Shown here: positions 15,457 to 22,245 of the stretch, piece after piece | Layout: every line of letters begins with the position of its first letter | Position numbering within the stretch: the first letter of the stretch is position 1 | NCBI GenBank assembly: GCA_963559585.1 | Contig: CAUWLJ010000059.1 | Span: forward strand, 1 to 22,245 | DNA from: Eisenbergiella sp963559585 | GTDB taxonomy: Bacteria; Bacillota; Clostridia; Lachnospirales; Lachnospiraceae | DNA: 22,245 nt | Reading direction: 5' to 3' | The notes under the pieces: generated by a model | The model's database searches: none | Told to the model about the DNA's origin: nothing | Seen by the model: the letters and a program-made list of their open reading frames with translations, nothing else | Program-made: the position numbers and the translations under genes

Positions 15457-16896
15457 GTGGAGCAGATGTCTTTGTTTGATGCAGGGATGGAGATGGATGG
15501 GGATGGAAGAAAAGGCTCCGGCGGAAGAAAGGATTTTGCGGAAAACGGCGGAGCCGGCAGCGGAGCTGATGGCAGCTGGACGGAGAGGAGAGCGAGGGCC
15601 TGCGATCCCCTTGCCAGCAGGCTGAGGCCGGAGAGCCTGGAGGAATTTGTGGGCCAGAAGCATCTGATTGGCCAGGGAAAGGTGCTCAGACGGCTGATCG
15701 ATCAGGATATGGTCACTTCCATGATTTTCTGGGGGCCTCCCGGAGTGGGAAAAACCACTCTGGCCAGGATCATTGCCCACAGGACGCGGTCTGAATTTAT
15801 TGATTTCAGCGCTGTGACCAGTGGAATCCGGGAGATAAAAGAGGTGATGAACCAGGCGGAAGCAGCCCGGCACATGGGAAGAAGAACCATCGTGTTTGTG
15901 GATGAGATCCACCGTTTTAATAAGGCCCAGCAGGATGCCTTTCTGCCTTTTGTAGAAAAGGGCAGCATCATTCTCATTGGCGCTACCACAGAGAATCCTT
16001 CCTTTGAGATCAATGCGGCGCTGCTGTCCCGGTGCAAGGTATTTGTGCTTCAGGCACTGGATACGGAGGATGTGGAAAGGCTGCTTAAAAATGCGCTTTC
16101 CAGCAAATCAGGATACGCAGATCAGAGGATTGAAATAGGAGAGGAACTGATCCGCGCCATCGCTGTTTTTTCCAATGGGGACGGAAGAACAGCGTTGAAT
16201 ACGCTGGAAATGACGGTGCTGAACGGCCAGATCCAGCCGGACGGGCGGATCGTGATCTCCCGGGAGGTACTGGAGCAGTGTGTGAGCCGCAAATCCCTTC
16301 TTTATGATAAGAAAGGGGAGGAGCATTACAATCTGATCTCAGCCCTCCACAAATCCATGAGGAATACGGATCCGGACGCGGCCGTTTACTGGCTGTCCAG
16401 AATGCTGGAGGCAGGGGAAGATCCTCTGTATGTAGCCCGGAGGCTGATCCGCTTTGCCAGCGAGGATGTGGGGATGGCGGACAGTCAGGCGCTTCCCCTT
16501 GCCGTGGCGGCGTATCAGGCCTGCCATTTTAACGGAATGCCGGAGTGCAGCGTGAATCTGGCTCACGCTGTGGTATACCTGTCCATGGCTCCCAAATCCA
16601 ATTCCCTTTATGCAGCCTACGAAACCTGTAAGGAGGATGCCCAGCGTATGCTGGCGGAGCCGGTGCCTCTGCAGATCCGGAACGCCTCCACAGGGCTGAT
16701 GAAGGAGCTTCACTATGGGGAGGGATATGTATATGCCCATGATACCAGGGAAAAGGTGGCCGATATGCAGTGCCTGCCGGATTCTCTGAAAGGAAAGAGA
16801 TATTATGTGCCTACTGACGAAGGGGCGGAAGGGGCGGTGAAGGAAAAGCTTGACCGGATCCTGGAGTGGAAGAAAGGGAATCCTGTGATGAAATAA
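15457..16896 (+). CDS. rarA: Replication-associated recombination protein RarA (MgsA)
   Basis: This 479-residue AAA+ ATPase, related to clamp-loader subunits, acts at stalled replication forks. It has Walker A GPPGVGKT (93-100), Walker B TIVFVDEIH (144-152), the RarA-typical HRFNKAQQDAFLPFVE (152-167) and IGATTENPSFEIN with a nearby sensor region, followed by the helical tetramer domain. Starts are ambiguous: TTG 15454, GTG 15457 or ATG 15466. The GTG lies seven bases after GGGAGG and is preferred. The N-terminus reads MEQMSLFDAG, a close match to the QLxLF clamp-binding peptide. A glycine-rich low-complexity stretch (about 12-45) then leads to the domain. It sits 99 bases after mnmE, an unusual place. 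Confidence 0.95.
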   Translation: MEQMSLFDAGMEMDGDGRKGSGGRKDFAENGGAGSGADGSWTERRARACDPLASRLRPESLEEFVGQKHLIGQGKVLRRLIDQDMVTSMIFWGPPGVGKTTLARIIAHRTRSEFIDFSAVTSGIREIKEVMNQAEAARHMGRRTIVFVDEIHRFNKAQQDAFLPFVEKGSIILIGATTENPSFEINAALLSRCKVFVLQALDTEDVERLLKNALSSKSGYADQRIEIGEELIRAIAVFSNGDGRTALNTLEMTVLNGQIQPDGRIVISREVLEQCVSRKSLLYDKKGEEHYNLISALHKSMRNTDPDAAVYWLSRMLEAGEDPLYVARRLIRFASEDVGMADSQALPLAVAAYQACHFNGMPECSVNLAHAVVYLSMAPKSNSLYAAYETCKEDAQRMLAEPVPLQIRNASTGLMKELHYGEGYVYAHDTREKVADMQCLPDSLKGKRYYVPTDEGAEGAVKEKLDRILEWKKGNPVMK

Positions 16897-17012
16897 GAGT
16901 TCACAGCAGCTCATTCGGCAGTCGTTTGAGATGTGAGAGCATGATTCAGGGGTGAGCGGGAATCTTCCTGTGGAGCATAGCTTCTTGCGAAGTATAACAA
17001 TAAGAAAGAGGA

Positions 17013-17041
17013 TTGGACAGGGAGGCTTTTTGTGCTATGAT
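17013..17041 (+). promoter_or_regulatory. Promoter upstream of the two-transmembrane gene
   Basis: TTGGAC (17013-17018) and TATGAT (17036-17041) are 17 bases apart in the 257-base gap after rarA. It would give the unknown gene, and through it mnmG and rsmG, a transcript of their own. The leader would be about 105 bases and is AT-rich. Confidence 0.65.
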
Positions 17042-17153
17042 GGAGAAAAGAAAATGTCCAGAAGTGGAAGAATGTAATTTTAAATGAAATTTTAAAATAA
17101 ATGATACGGTTTTTAAACATACAATAAGATAAAAACGGAGGGGATGATTGCAG

Positions 17154-17888
17154 ATGAAGAAGGATTCAAACAGCAGCTTATTTTTCCTGCTCGGCATTGG
17201 AATCGTTGGGCTTGGTCTGTACTTTAGTGCGACGAATGAGTATGGTTCCATGGAAATTCATATCTATCATTTTGTTTGCTGGATCATACTTTTAATAGCA
17301 CTTCTTCGTATACTGGAATTGATATGGGAGCCTATCCGGGCACTGTGGAATCATGCCTGGGGAAAGGCCTGGGACGCTGGAATGACAGGAGAGGAACGGG
17401 ATAGGAAGGAAAGGTTCTTTTACAGCGAAGTGTCCGGCAGGAAGGCAGAGCGGCCCTCCGAAGGGGGAGAGGGAGAGCGGACAGCCGGCAGGGCAGATAA
17501 CAGGAGCTTTGTAAAAAAAGAGGCGGAAGAATGCGGCAGGGAGCAGGGAAATTTTTGCGGAGAGTCTGACTTTCATGGAGAATCTGGGTTCTGTGGAAAA
17601 TCTGGCTTTCATGGAGAGCCTGTTATCCTGGATGAGCAGGGACGCAGGGTGATTATTGTGCCGGATCCCGGCCCTCGTCTGTCCCTTGAAGACAGTTGCG
17701 CAAAATTAGCGGGCGGTCGTGTGGAGCCGGGGAACAGATATGCAGAGCCGGAGGCAGGCAGATATTGCGAACCGGAGCATAGGTTCAATGGAACATACAG
17801 CAGAGAAGTGAGTGCATATACGGAGAACGGCGGCCAGAAGAAAAATAAAAAGAAGAACGGAAAGAAAAAGAAGAAAGCAAAAGAGTAA
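17154..17888 (+). CDS. Unrecognised protein with two transmembrane helices, Cys/His hexapeptide repeats and a Lys-rich tail
   Basis: I do not recognise this 244-residue protein. Two hydrophobic helices lie at 9-25 and about 37-57, with little between them, so it is probably a membrane hairpin with a long soluble tail. The tail is low in complexity, rich in Gly, Glu and Arg. Four consecutive hexapeptides at 133-156 read NFCGES, DFHGES, GFCGKS and GFHGEP, alternating Cys and His at the third place. An orderly segment VILDEQGRRVIIVPDPGP (157-174) follows. The last 17 residues are almost all Lys and Asn. The ATG at 17154 follows GGAGGGG by 10 bases; a TTG six bases upstream is possible. The gene lies 17 bases before mnmG and has its own likely promoter. 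No function is assigned. Confidence 0.8.
   Translation: MKKDSNSSLFFLLGIGIVGLGLYFSATNEYGSMEIHIYHFVCWIILLIALLRILELIWEPIRALWNHAWGKAWDAGMTGEERDRKERFFYSEVSGRKAERPSEGGEGERTAGRADNRSFVKKEAEECGREQGNFCGESDFHGESGFCGKSGFHGEPVILDEQGRRVIIVPDPGPRLSLEDSCAKLAGGRVEPGNRYAEPEAGRYCEPEHRFNGTYSREVSAYTENGGQKKNKKKNGKKKKKAKE
17550..17621 (+). repeat. Four imperfect 18-base coding repeats
   Basis: Four in-frame 18-base units encode the hexapeptides F-C/H-G-E/K-S. Units two and four are nearly the same at the DNA level (TTTCATGGAGA), which suggests recent duplication of a 36-base pair of units. Repeat number may vary between strains. Confidence 0.8.
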
Positions 17889-17905
17889 GTAAAGGAGCAG
17901 GATAG

Positions 17906-19825
17906 ATGCCGCAGATCAGAGAAAAGGTAGACGTGTGTGTGATTGGGGCGGGGCATGCAGGGTGTGAGGCCGCTTTGGCCTGTGCACGAATGGGGTTGGA
18001 AACCGTTATCTTTACGGTGAACGTGGACAGCATTGCGCTGATGCCGTGCAACCCTAACATTGGAGGTTCCTCAAAAGGCCATCTGGTGAGAGAGGTGGAT
18101 GCGCTTGGGGGCGAAATGGGAAAAAATATAGATAAAACCTTCATCCAGTCCAAAATGCTGAACGTTTCCAAAGGGCCGGCGGTGCATTCTCTGAGAGCGC
18201 AGGCAGATAAGGCAGAATACACCTGGCAGATGCGAATGGTGCTGGAAAACCAGGAGCATCTGACCATCAAGCAGGCGGAGGTATGTGAGCTTCTTGCCGA
18301 GGAGCTTAAAGAGGGGGATGGCAGGAAAAGGATCACGGGTGTCCGTATTTTTACAGGAGCCATCTATGAGTGCAGGGCAGTGATCCTGTGCACCGGAACC
18401 TATCTGAATGCCAGGTGCCTGTGCGGGGAGGCTATTACCTACACCGGGCCCAACGGACTTCAGGCTGCCACATATCTTACGGAGTCGCTGAAAAATCTGG
18501 GCGTGGAGATGAAGCGTTTTAAGACCGGAACTCCCGCAAGAATGGATCGGCGTACTATTGATTTTGATAAGATGGAGGAACAGCTTGGGGACAGGAGAGT
18601 AGTACCTTTTTCTTTTTCCACTGATCCGGAAAGCGTACAGAAGGAGCAGGTGTCCTGCTGGCTGACCTATACCAATGAAAAAACCCATGAGATCATCAGG
18701 GCTAATCTGGATCGCTCTCCTATCTATGCGGGTATCATTGAGGGAACCGGGCCCAGATACTGTCCTTCCATTGAGGATAAGGTGGTAAAGTTTGCAGATA
18801 AAGAGAGACATCAGGTTTTCCTGGAGCCGGAGGGAATCCATACCAATGAAATGTATGTGGGTGGAATGTCCTCCTCCCTTCCTGAGGAGGTTCAGCTTGC
18901 CATGTACAGAACCGTTCCGGGACTGGAGCACTGCCGGATGGTAAGGAACGCCTATGCTATCGAATACGACTGCATGGACGCCAGACAGCTTTACCCCACG
19001 CTGGAATTCAGAAAGATAAGAGGTCTGTTCAGTGCCGGGCAGTTTAACGGAAGCAGCGGTTATGAAGAGGCGGCTGCACAGGGACTGATAGCGGGAATGA
19101 ATGCGGCTCTTTTTATCCAGGGAAGGGAACAAATCGTTCTTGACCGTTCCCAGGCATACATCGGAGTGCTGATCGACGATCTGGTGACGAAGGATAATAG
19201 GGAACCCTACCGGATGATGACCTCCAGAGCAGAATACAGGCTGCTGCTTCGCCAGGATAATGCGGATCTGCGTCTGCGGGAAATTGGATACAGAGCCGGA
19301 CTGGTGCCGGAGAATGTGTATCAGAAGACACTGGAAAAACGGGAAAAAATACAGGGAGAGATGGAGCGCCTGAAGCGTACAATGGTGGGAGCTTCTGCCC
19401 CCATACAGGATTTTCTCATCAGACACGGCAGTTCCTCCCTGAAAACGGCTGCCAGCCTTTCCGAGCTTTTGTGCAGACCGGAGCTGACTTATGAGGATTT
19501 GACGGAAATTGATCCTGAGAGGGAGAGGCTTCCCGGGGATGTGATTGAACAGGTAGAAATTGAACTGAAGTATGAAGGATATATTTCCAGACAGCTTCGT
19601 CAGGTAGAGCAGTTTAAAAAGATGGAGTCCAGAAAAATTCCTGAATGGATTGATTACGATGAGATTCATAGCCTGCGCCTGGAAGCCAGACAGAAACTCA
19701 GCGATTTTCGGCCGGTATCTGTGGGCCAGGCATCCAGGATTCCTGGAGTGTCCCCGGCGGATATATCAGTTCTGCTGATTTTTCTGGAACGGCACGGGAG
19801 AGAAAACGAGAAACAAGGACAGTGA
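17906..19825 (+). CDS. mnmG: tRNA uridine-5-carboxymethylaminomethyl(34) synthesis enzyme MnmG
   Basis: This 639-residue FAD and NADH-binding enzyme partners with MnmE in modifying wobble uridine 34. The FAD-binding GAGHAG (14-19) opens the protein, followed by the conserved ALMPCNPNIGGSSKGHLVREVDALGGEMG block (44-72), KTGTPARMDRRTIDF, and GYEEAAAQGLIAGMNAAL. Length is slightly above the usual 620-630, mainly through a short charged C-terminus. The ATG at 17906 follows AGGAG. It overlaps nothing and lies three bases upstream of rsmG, so the two are tightly coupled. Confidence 0.97.
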   Translation: MPQIREKVDVCVIGAGHAGCEAALACARMGLETVIFTVNVDSIALMPCNPNIGGSSKGHLVREVDALGGEMGKNIDKTFIQSKMLNVSKGPAVHSLRAQADKAEYTWQMRMVLENQEHLTIKQAEVCELLAEELKEGDGRKRITGVRIFTGAIYECRAVILCTGTYLNARCLCGEAITYTGPNGLQAATYLTESLKNLGVEMKRFKTGTPARMDRRTIDFDKMEEQLGDRRVVPFSFSTDPESVQKEQVSCWLTYTNEKTHEIIRANLDRSPIYAGIIEGTGPRYCPSIEDKVVKFADKERHQVFLEPEGIHTNEMYVGGMSSSLPEEVQLAMYRTVPGLEHCRMVRNAYAIEYDCMDARQLYPTLEFRKIRGLFSAGQFNGSSGYEEAAAQGLIAGMNAALFIQGREQIVLDRSQAYIGVLIDDLVTKDNREPYRMMTSRAEYRLLLRQDNADLRLREIGYRAGLVPENVYQKTLEKREKIQGEMERLKRTMVGASAPIQDFLIRHGSSSLKTAASLSELLCRPELTYEDLTEIDPERERLPGDVIEQVEIELKYEGYISRQLRQVEQFKKMESRKIPEWIDYDEIHSLRLEARQKLSDFRPVSVGQASRIPGVSPADISVLLIFLERHGRENEKQGQ

Positions 19826-19828
19826 TTT

Positions 19829-20560
19829 ATGGAAAGAGATTTTATACAATTTAAAAAGGATATAGCTGAATTTAAAATAGAACTGTCAGACGAGCAGCTA
19901 CAGCAGTTTATGGACTATTACGAGCTTTTAATTGAATGGAATGAAGTGATGAATCTGACTGCTATCACCGATTTTGACGAGGTGGTGAAGAAGCACTTTG
20001 TGGACAGCCTTTCCCTGATAAAGGCTGTGCCTGAACTGCATGGAATGGGAGGTGGTTCCCTGATTGATGTAGGAACAGGAGCCGGGTTTCCGGGAATCCC
20101 GCTCAAAATTGCTTTTCCTGGCTTGAAGATCACATTACTTGATTCCCTTCAAAAAAGAGTGAAATTTTTAAATGAAGTGATAGGCAGACTGGGATTACAG
20201 GATATAGAGGCAGTTCATGGCCGTGCGGAGGATTATGCAAAGCCAGGACTTCTTCGTGAAAAATATGACCTGTGCGTGTCCAGAGCAGTGGCAAACCTGG
20301 CAACCTTATCAGAATACTGTATTCCCTTTGTTAAGGTTGGCGGCAGCTTCATTTCCTATAAAAGCGAGAAGGCAGCAGAGGAATTGGAACTGGCAAAAAA
20401 GGCAGTTTTTCTTCTTGGCGGTGAAAAGGGAGAGATGGTTTCTTTCCAGCTTCCAGAGAGTGATCTAAAAAGGAATCTCATTATAGTTAAAAAGAAAGCC
20501 TGCACACCGAAAAAGTTTCCGAGAAAGGCTGGGCTTGCGGCAAAGGAACCGATTTCTTAG
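19829..20560 (+). CDS. rsmG: 16S rRNA (guanine(527)-N7)-methyltransferase RsmG
   Basis: This 243-residue SAM-dependent methyltransferase modifies G527 of 16S rRNA. The N-terminal NLTAITDFDEVVKKHFVDSL and the SAM-binding DVGTGAGFPGIPL (80-92) are typical. VSRAVANLATLSEYC lies in the C-terminal half. The ATG at 19829 is three bases after the mnmG stop. In B. subtilis the genes noc, soj and spo0J follow; here only a parS site does. Confidence 0.97.
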   Translation: MERDFIQFKKDIAEFKIELSDEQLQQFMDYYELLIEWNEVMNLTAITDFDEVVKKHFVDSLSLIKAVPELHGMGGGSLIDVGTGAGFPGIPLKIAFPGLKITLLDSLQKRVKFLNEVIGRLGLQDIEAVHGRAEDYAKPGLLREKYDLCVSRAVANLATLSEYCIPFVKVGGSFISYKSEKAAEELELAKKAVFLLGGEKGEMVSFQLPESDLKRNLIIVKKKACTPKKFPRKAGLAAKEPIS

Positions 20561-20647
20561 TGACTGAGAAAAATGGGCGATGCGGGTTATTTCCTGATTT
20601 TTTTCACTTTGTTGCCTGCATAGAGGGAATTTTACGTTGAACAGAAC

Positions 20648-20656
20648 TGTGGATAA
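20648..20656 (-). promoter_or_regulatory. DnaA box between rsmG and the hydrolase gene
   Basis: TGTGGATAA on the plus strand is a perfect box on the minus strand. It lies nine bases before the parS site and about 10 kb from the origin core. Confidence 0.6.
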
Positions 20657-20665
20657 AAATGTAAA

Positions 20666-20681
20666 TGTTTCACGTGAAACA
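20666..20681. promoter_or_regulatory. parS centromere site
   Basis: TGTTTCACGTGAAACA is the exact 16-base palindrome bound by ParB/Spo0J in B. subtilis and many other bacteria. It nucleates the ParB complex used for origin segregation and SMC loading. No parA or parB gene lies in the window. Confidence 0.95.
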
Positions 20682-20700
20682 TAAAACATTAGAAACAGGA

Positions 20701-20706
20701 TATAAT
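20701..20706 (+). promoter_or_regulatory. Possible -10 of the hydrolase gene
   Basis: A perfect TATAAT lies 54 bases before the hydrolase start, but no good -35 is 17 bases upstream; that slot falls at the right edge of parS. ParB spreading could affect this promoter. Confidence 0.45.
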
Positions 20707-20759
20707 GTAAATGCGATTTTTCTTCACACAATCAATCACACTTCTGAAAGGAGACTGTT

Positions 20760-21713
20760 ATGGACAATATGGACAAAAAAATTAAAACATTAATCACTAC
20801 AGTCGGAATGGCAACACTTACTATGCATGTGATAAACAGACTTCAATTTTCCTTATATGGAAGAAACAATATTTTGGCAAGTGAGGAAGATCAGTTTTAC
20901 GAATGGCGTTTTGGAAAAATTCGATATAGAAAAAAGGGAAGCGGAAAGCCTGTCCTGCTGATTCATGATCTTACGGTGGGAAGCAGCAGCTATGAATTTA
21001 TTAATCTTGTGGACGGATTGGCGGAAAAGCATGAAGTATATGCTATTGATCTTTTAGGCTATGGTCTGTCGGACAAACCAAACATAACGTTCACTAATTA
21101 TCTGTATGTACAGCTTGTCATCGACTTTATAAAGAATGTGGTGGGACGCAGGACGGATATTGTTGCATCAGGAGATTCCTCTGCTATAGCAGTGATGGCG
21201 GCGCATAATGACGGCGAGGTGATTGGAAAACTTATTTTTCTAAATCCTCAGAGCCTGAGCAGAATGAACAGGATTCCAAATCAACGGACGAAATTGGTGA
21301 AATTTCTGATCGAACTTCCCATACTTGGAACTTTCATTTATAATATGGTCACCTCTAAGGAATATTTGAAGAATACATTTGCTGAAGAATATTTTTATAA
21401 TCCAGGTATGATCACGGATAAAGTGATGGATGCCTATGTGACAGCGGCTCATCATACCGACTGCAATGCGAAATTTGCCTTTGCAAGTTATATGGGCCGG
21501 TTTATGAATTCAAACATTCTCCATGCATTAAAAGAGATTGATCACAGTATGTATATTATTTACGGGACAGAAAACGAAGATGGTGAAAGCGTGGCGGAGG
21601 ATTATATATCCTATAATCATTCGATTGAGGCATTTCCGATTTCCTATACCAGACATCTTTCTCATCTGGAAAAGCCGGGTGCTGTTTTGGAACAGATGGA
21701 GATCTTATTGTAA
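20760..21713 (+). CDS. Alpha/beta-hydrolase fold protein
   Basis: This 317-residue protein has an alpha/beta-hydrolase fold. It shows strand KPVLLIHDLTVGSSSYEF (63-80) with HD in place of the common HG, VYAIDLLGYGLSDKP (93-107), and a nucleophile elbow GDSSA with Ser140. The likely catalytic histidine is H299 in TRHLSHLEKPG. The acid is unclear: the usual Asp in YGxxD falls at Asn272, but E271, E273 and D274 are next to it. A hydrophobic stretch near 10-30 could anchor it to the membrane. The substrate cannot be told. The ATG at 20760 follows AAAGGAG. Codons are AT-richer than in the block to its left, which may mean weaker expression or different origin. Confidence 0.85.
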   Translation: MDNMDKKIKTLITTVGMATLTMHVINRLQFSLYGRNNILASEEDQFYEWRFGKIRYRKKGSGKPVLLIHDLTVGSSSYEFINLVDGLAEKHEVYAIDLLGYGLSDKPNITFTNYLYVQLVIDFIKNVVGRRTDIVASGDSSAIAVMAAHNDGEVIGKLIFLNPQSLSRMNRIPNQRTKLVKFLIELPILGTFIYNMVTSKEYLKNTFAEEYFYNPGMITDKVMDAYVTAAHHTDCNAKFAFASYMGRFMNSNILHALKEIDHSMYIIYGTENEDGESVAEDYISYNHSIEAFPISYTRHLSHLEKPGAVLEQMEILL

Positions 21714-21910
21714 TCTGAACGAGCGTCCGTCTATGAGCCAAAGACGCTGCAGAGCATCGGAAAGCCAGAAAAGACATTTCGTTGAGTTTGTTGCCGCCTC
21801 TTTGTAGGTGTGGGCTGAACTGTTACAAATAATAGTTCTGTGAATGCTGTTTAGCGGCTTTTCCATGAAACATAGCTTCTTTTAATGTATCAGTCGGGCT
21901 GTATTGGGTA

Positions 21911-21977
21911 TGAATGGTCAAAACATGTCTGTATGATTTTGACCGTTCATGCCTGTACGATTTTGGCTGTTCATGCT
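21911..21977. repeat. Hairpin plus tandem 24-base repeat
   Basis: A 13-bp stem (21911-21923 with 21937-21949, one non-Watson-Crick position) is formed. Bases 21930-21953 and 21954-21977 are adjacent 24-base copies with four differences, so the second copy could supply an alternative 3' arm with weaker pairing. Confidence 0.7.
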
Positions 21978-22039
21978 GATATGATGAAATTACCTGCAAT
22001 GACGGACGATCTGTCCAAAAGGTATATAGAAAATTTATC

Positions 22040-22204
22040 GTTACTGTTCACGGCAGGCCCGTAAACAGTAACTTTCGCGGGCCTATTGAAAGTTTTTGCT
22101 GCGCAAAAGAGGCCCGCTCACTCCTGAATCACATTCTTACGCCTCAAACGGCAGGCGTTTGAGGCTGCTGTAAACAGTAACAATTTATCAGTTACTGTTC
22201 ACAG
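22040..22204 (-). repeat. Cluster of four hairpins at the right edge
   Basis: Hairpin 1 pairs 22040-22051 with 22061-22072. Hairpin 2 pairs 22077-22083 with 22111-22117 and has an inner TTTTGC/GCAAAA stem. Hairpin 3 pairs 22141-22150 with 22156-22165 perfectly. Hairpin 4 pairs 22168-22181 with 22191-22204. Hairpins 1 and 4 use the same arm sequences (GTTACTGTTCAC and GTAAACAGTAAC). Their single imperfect pair is A-C on the plus strand and G-U on the minus strand, so the minus strand may be the transcribed one. Confidence 0.75.
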
Positions 22205-22245
22205 GTTAACTGGACTTAAGAAAACCGATGGTGTAGACTGATAAC

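Larger units (their letters stand above)
21714..22245. other. Gene-free tail after the hydrolase
   Basis: No convincing gene occurs in this 532-base stretch. It holds a hairpin with tandem 24-base repeats (21911-21977) and a cluster of four hairpins (22040-22204). No clear terminator with a U-tract was found right after the hydrolase gene. A neighbouring gene beyond the right edge may use part of it as leader or trailer. Confidence 0.7.

Noticed and set aside
13882..15912. 676-codon open frame on the minus strand
   Set aside because: It runs antisense through mnmE and into rarA, starts inside rarA, and has no recognisable domain.
17550..17621. CRISPR-like short repeats
   Set aside because: The 18-base repeats are in frame and contiguous without spacers, so they are coding repeats.
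18071..19669. 532-codon open frame on the minus strand
   Set aside because: It is antisense to mnmG, which is unambiguous, and shows no motifs.

Overview
This window is the chromosomal replication-origin region of a Gram-positive bacterium. The gene order, protein sequences, TTG/GTG starts and moderate GC content suggest a clostridial species, probably Lachnospiraceae; that placement is inferred from sequence character, not from a search. Two gene blocks diverge from an origin centred near 8.7-10.7 kb, and almost every gene is transcribed away from it, as expected for leading-strand housekeeping genes.

Left block (minus strand, right to left): dnaA, the origin core (unwinding element and DnaA boxes), dnaN, an S4-domain gene (rlbA/yaaA type), recF, a 376-bp gap with a long structured palindrome and a gyrB promoter, gyrB, gyrA, a rho-independent terminator, a four-hairpin leader element, and a radical SAM (SplB-like) gene that runs off the left edge.

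Right block (plus strand): a DnaA-box-rich region, rpmH, rnpA, yidD, yidC, jag (khpB), a second copy of the four-hairpin leader element, mnmE, rarA (an insertion in the usual mnmE-mnmG order), an unrecognised two-transmembrane gene with its own promoter, mnmG, rsmG, an intergenic region with a perfect parS site, an AT-richer alpha/beta-hydrolase gene, and a 532-bp gene-free tail with hairpin clusters.

The genes serve initiation (DnaA), clamp loading and recombination (DnaN, RecF, RarA), supercoiling (GyrA, GyrB), RNA processing and modification (RnpA, MnmE, MnmG, RsmG), membrane protein insertion (YidC, YidD) and RNA-binding regulation (Jag). Noncoding signals tie them together: DnaA boxes occur in both origin halves, over the -35 of the gyrB promoter, and beside parS.

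The least explained material is noncoding: (1) a ~130-bp four-hairpin element found twice, each time directly before the ribosome-binding site of a downstream gene, with a loop-to-arm complementarity that could form a pseudoknot; (2) a ~210-bp element between recF and gyrB whose mismatches become G-U pairs only on the recF/gyrB-sense strand; (3) a nested quasi-palindromic arrangement of DnaA boxes and inverted repeats between dnaA and dnaN; (4) another hairpin cluster at the right edge. No CRISPR array, tRNA, rRNA, transposase or prophage gene was seen.
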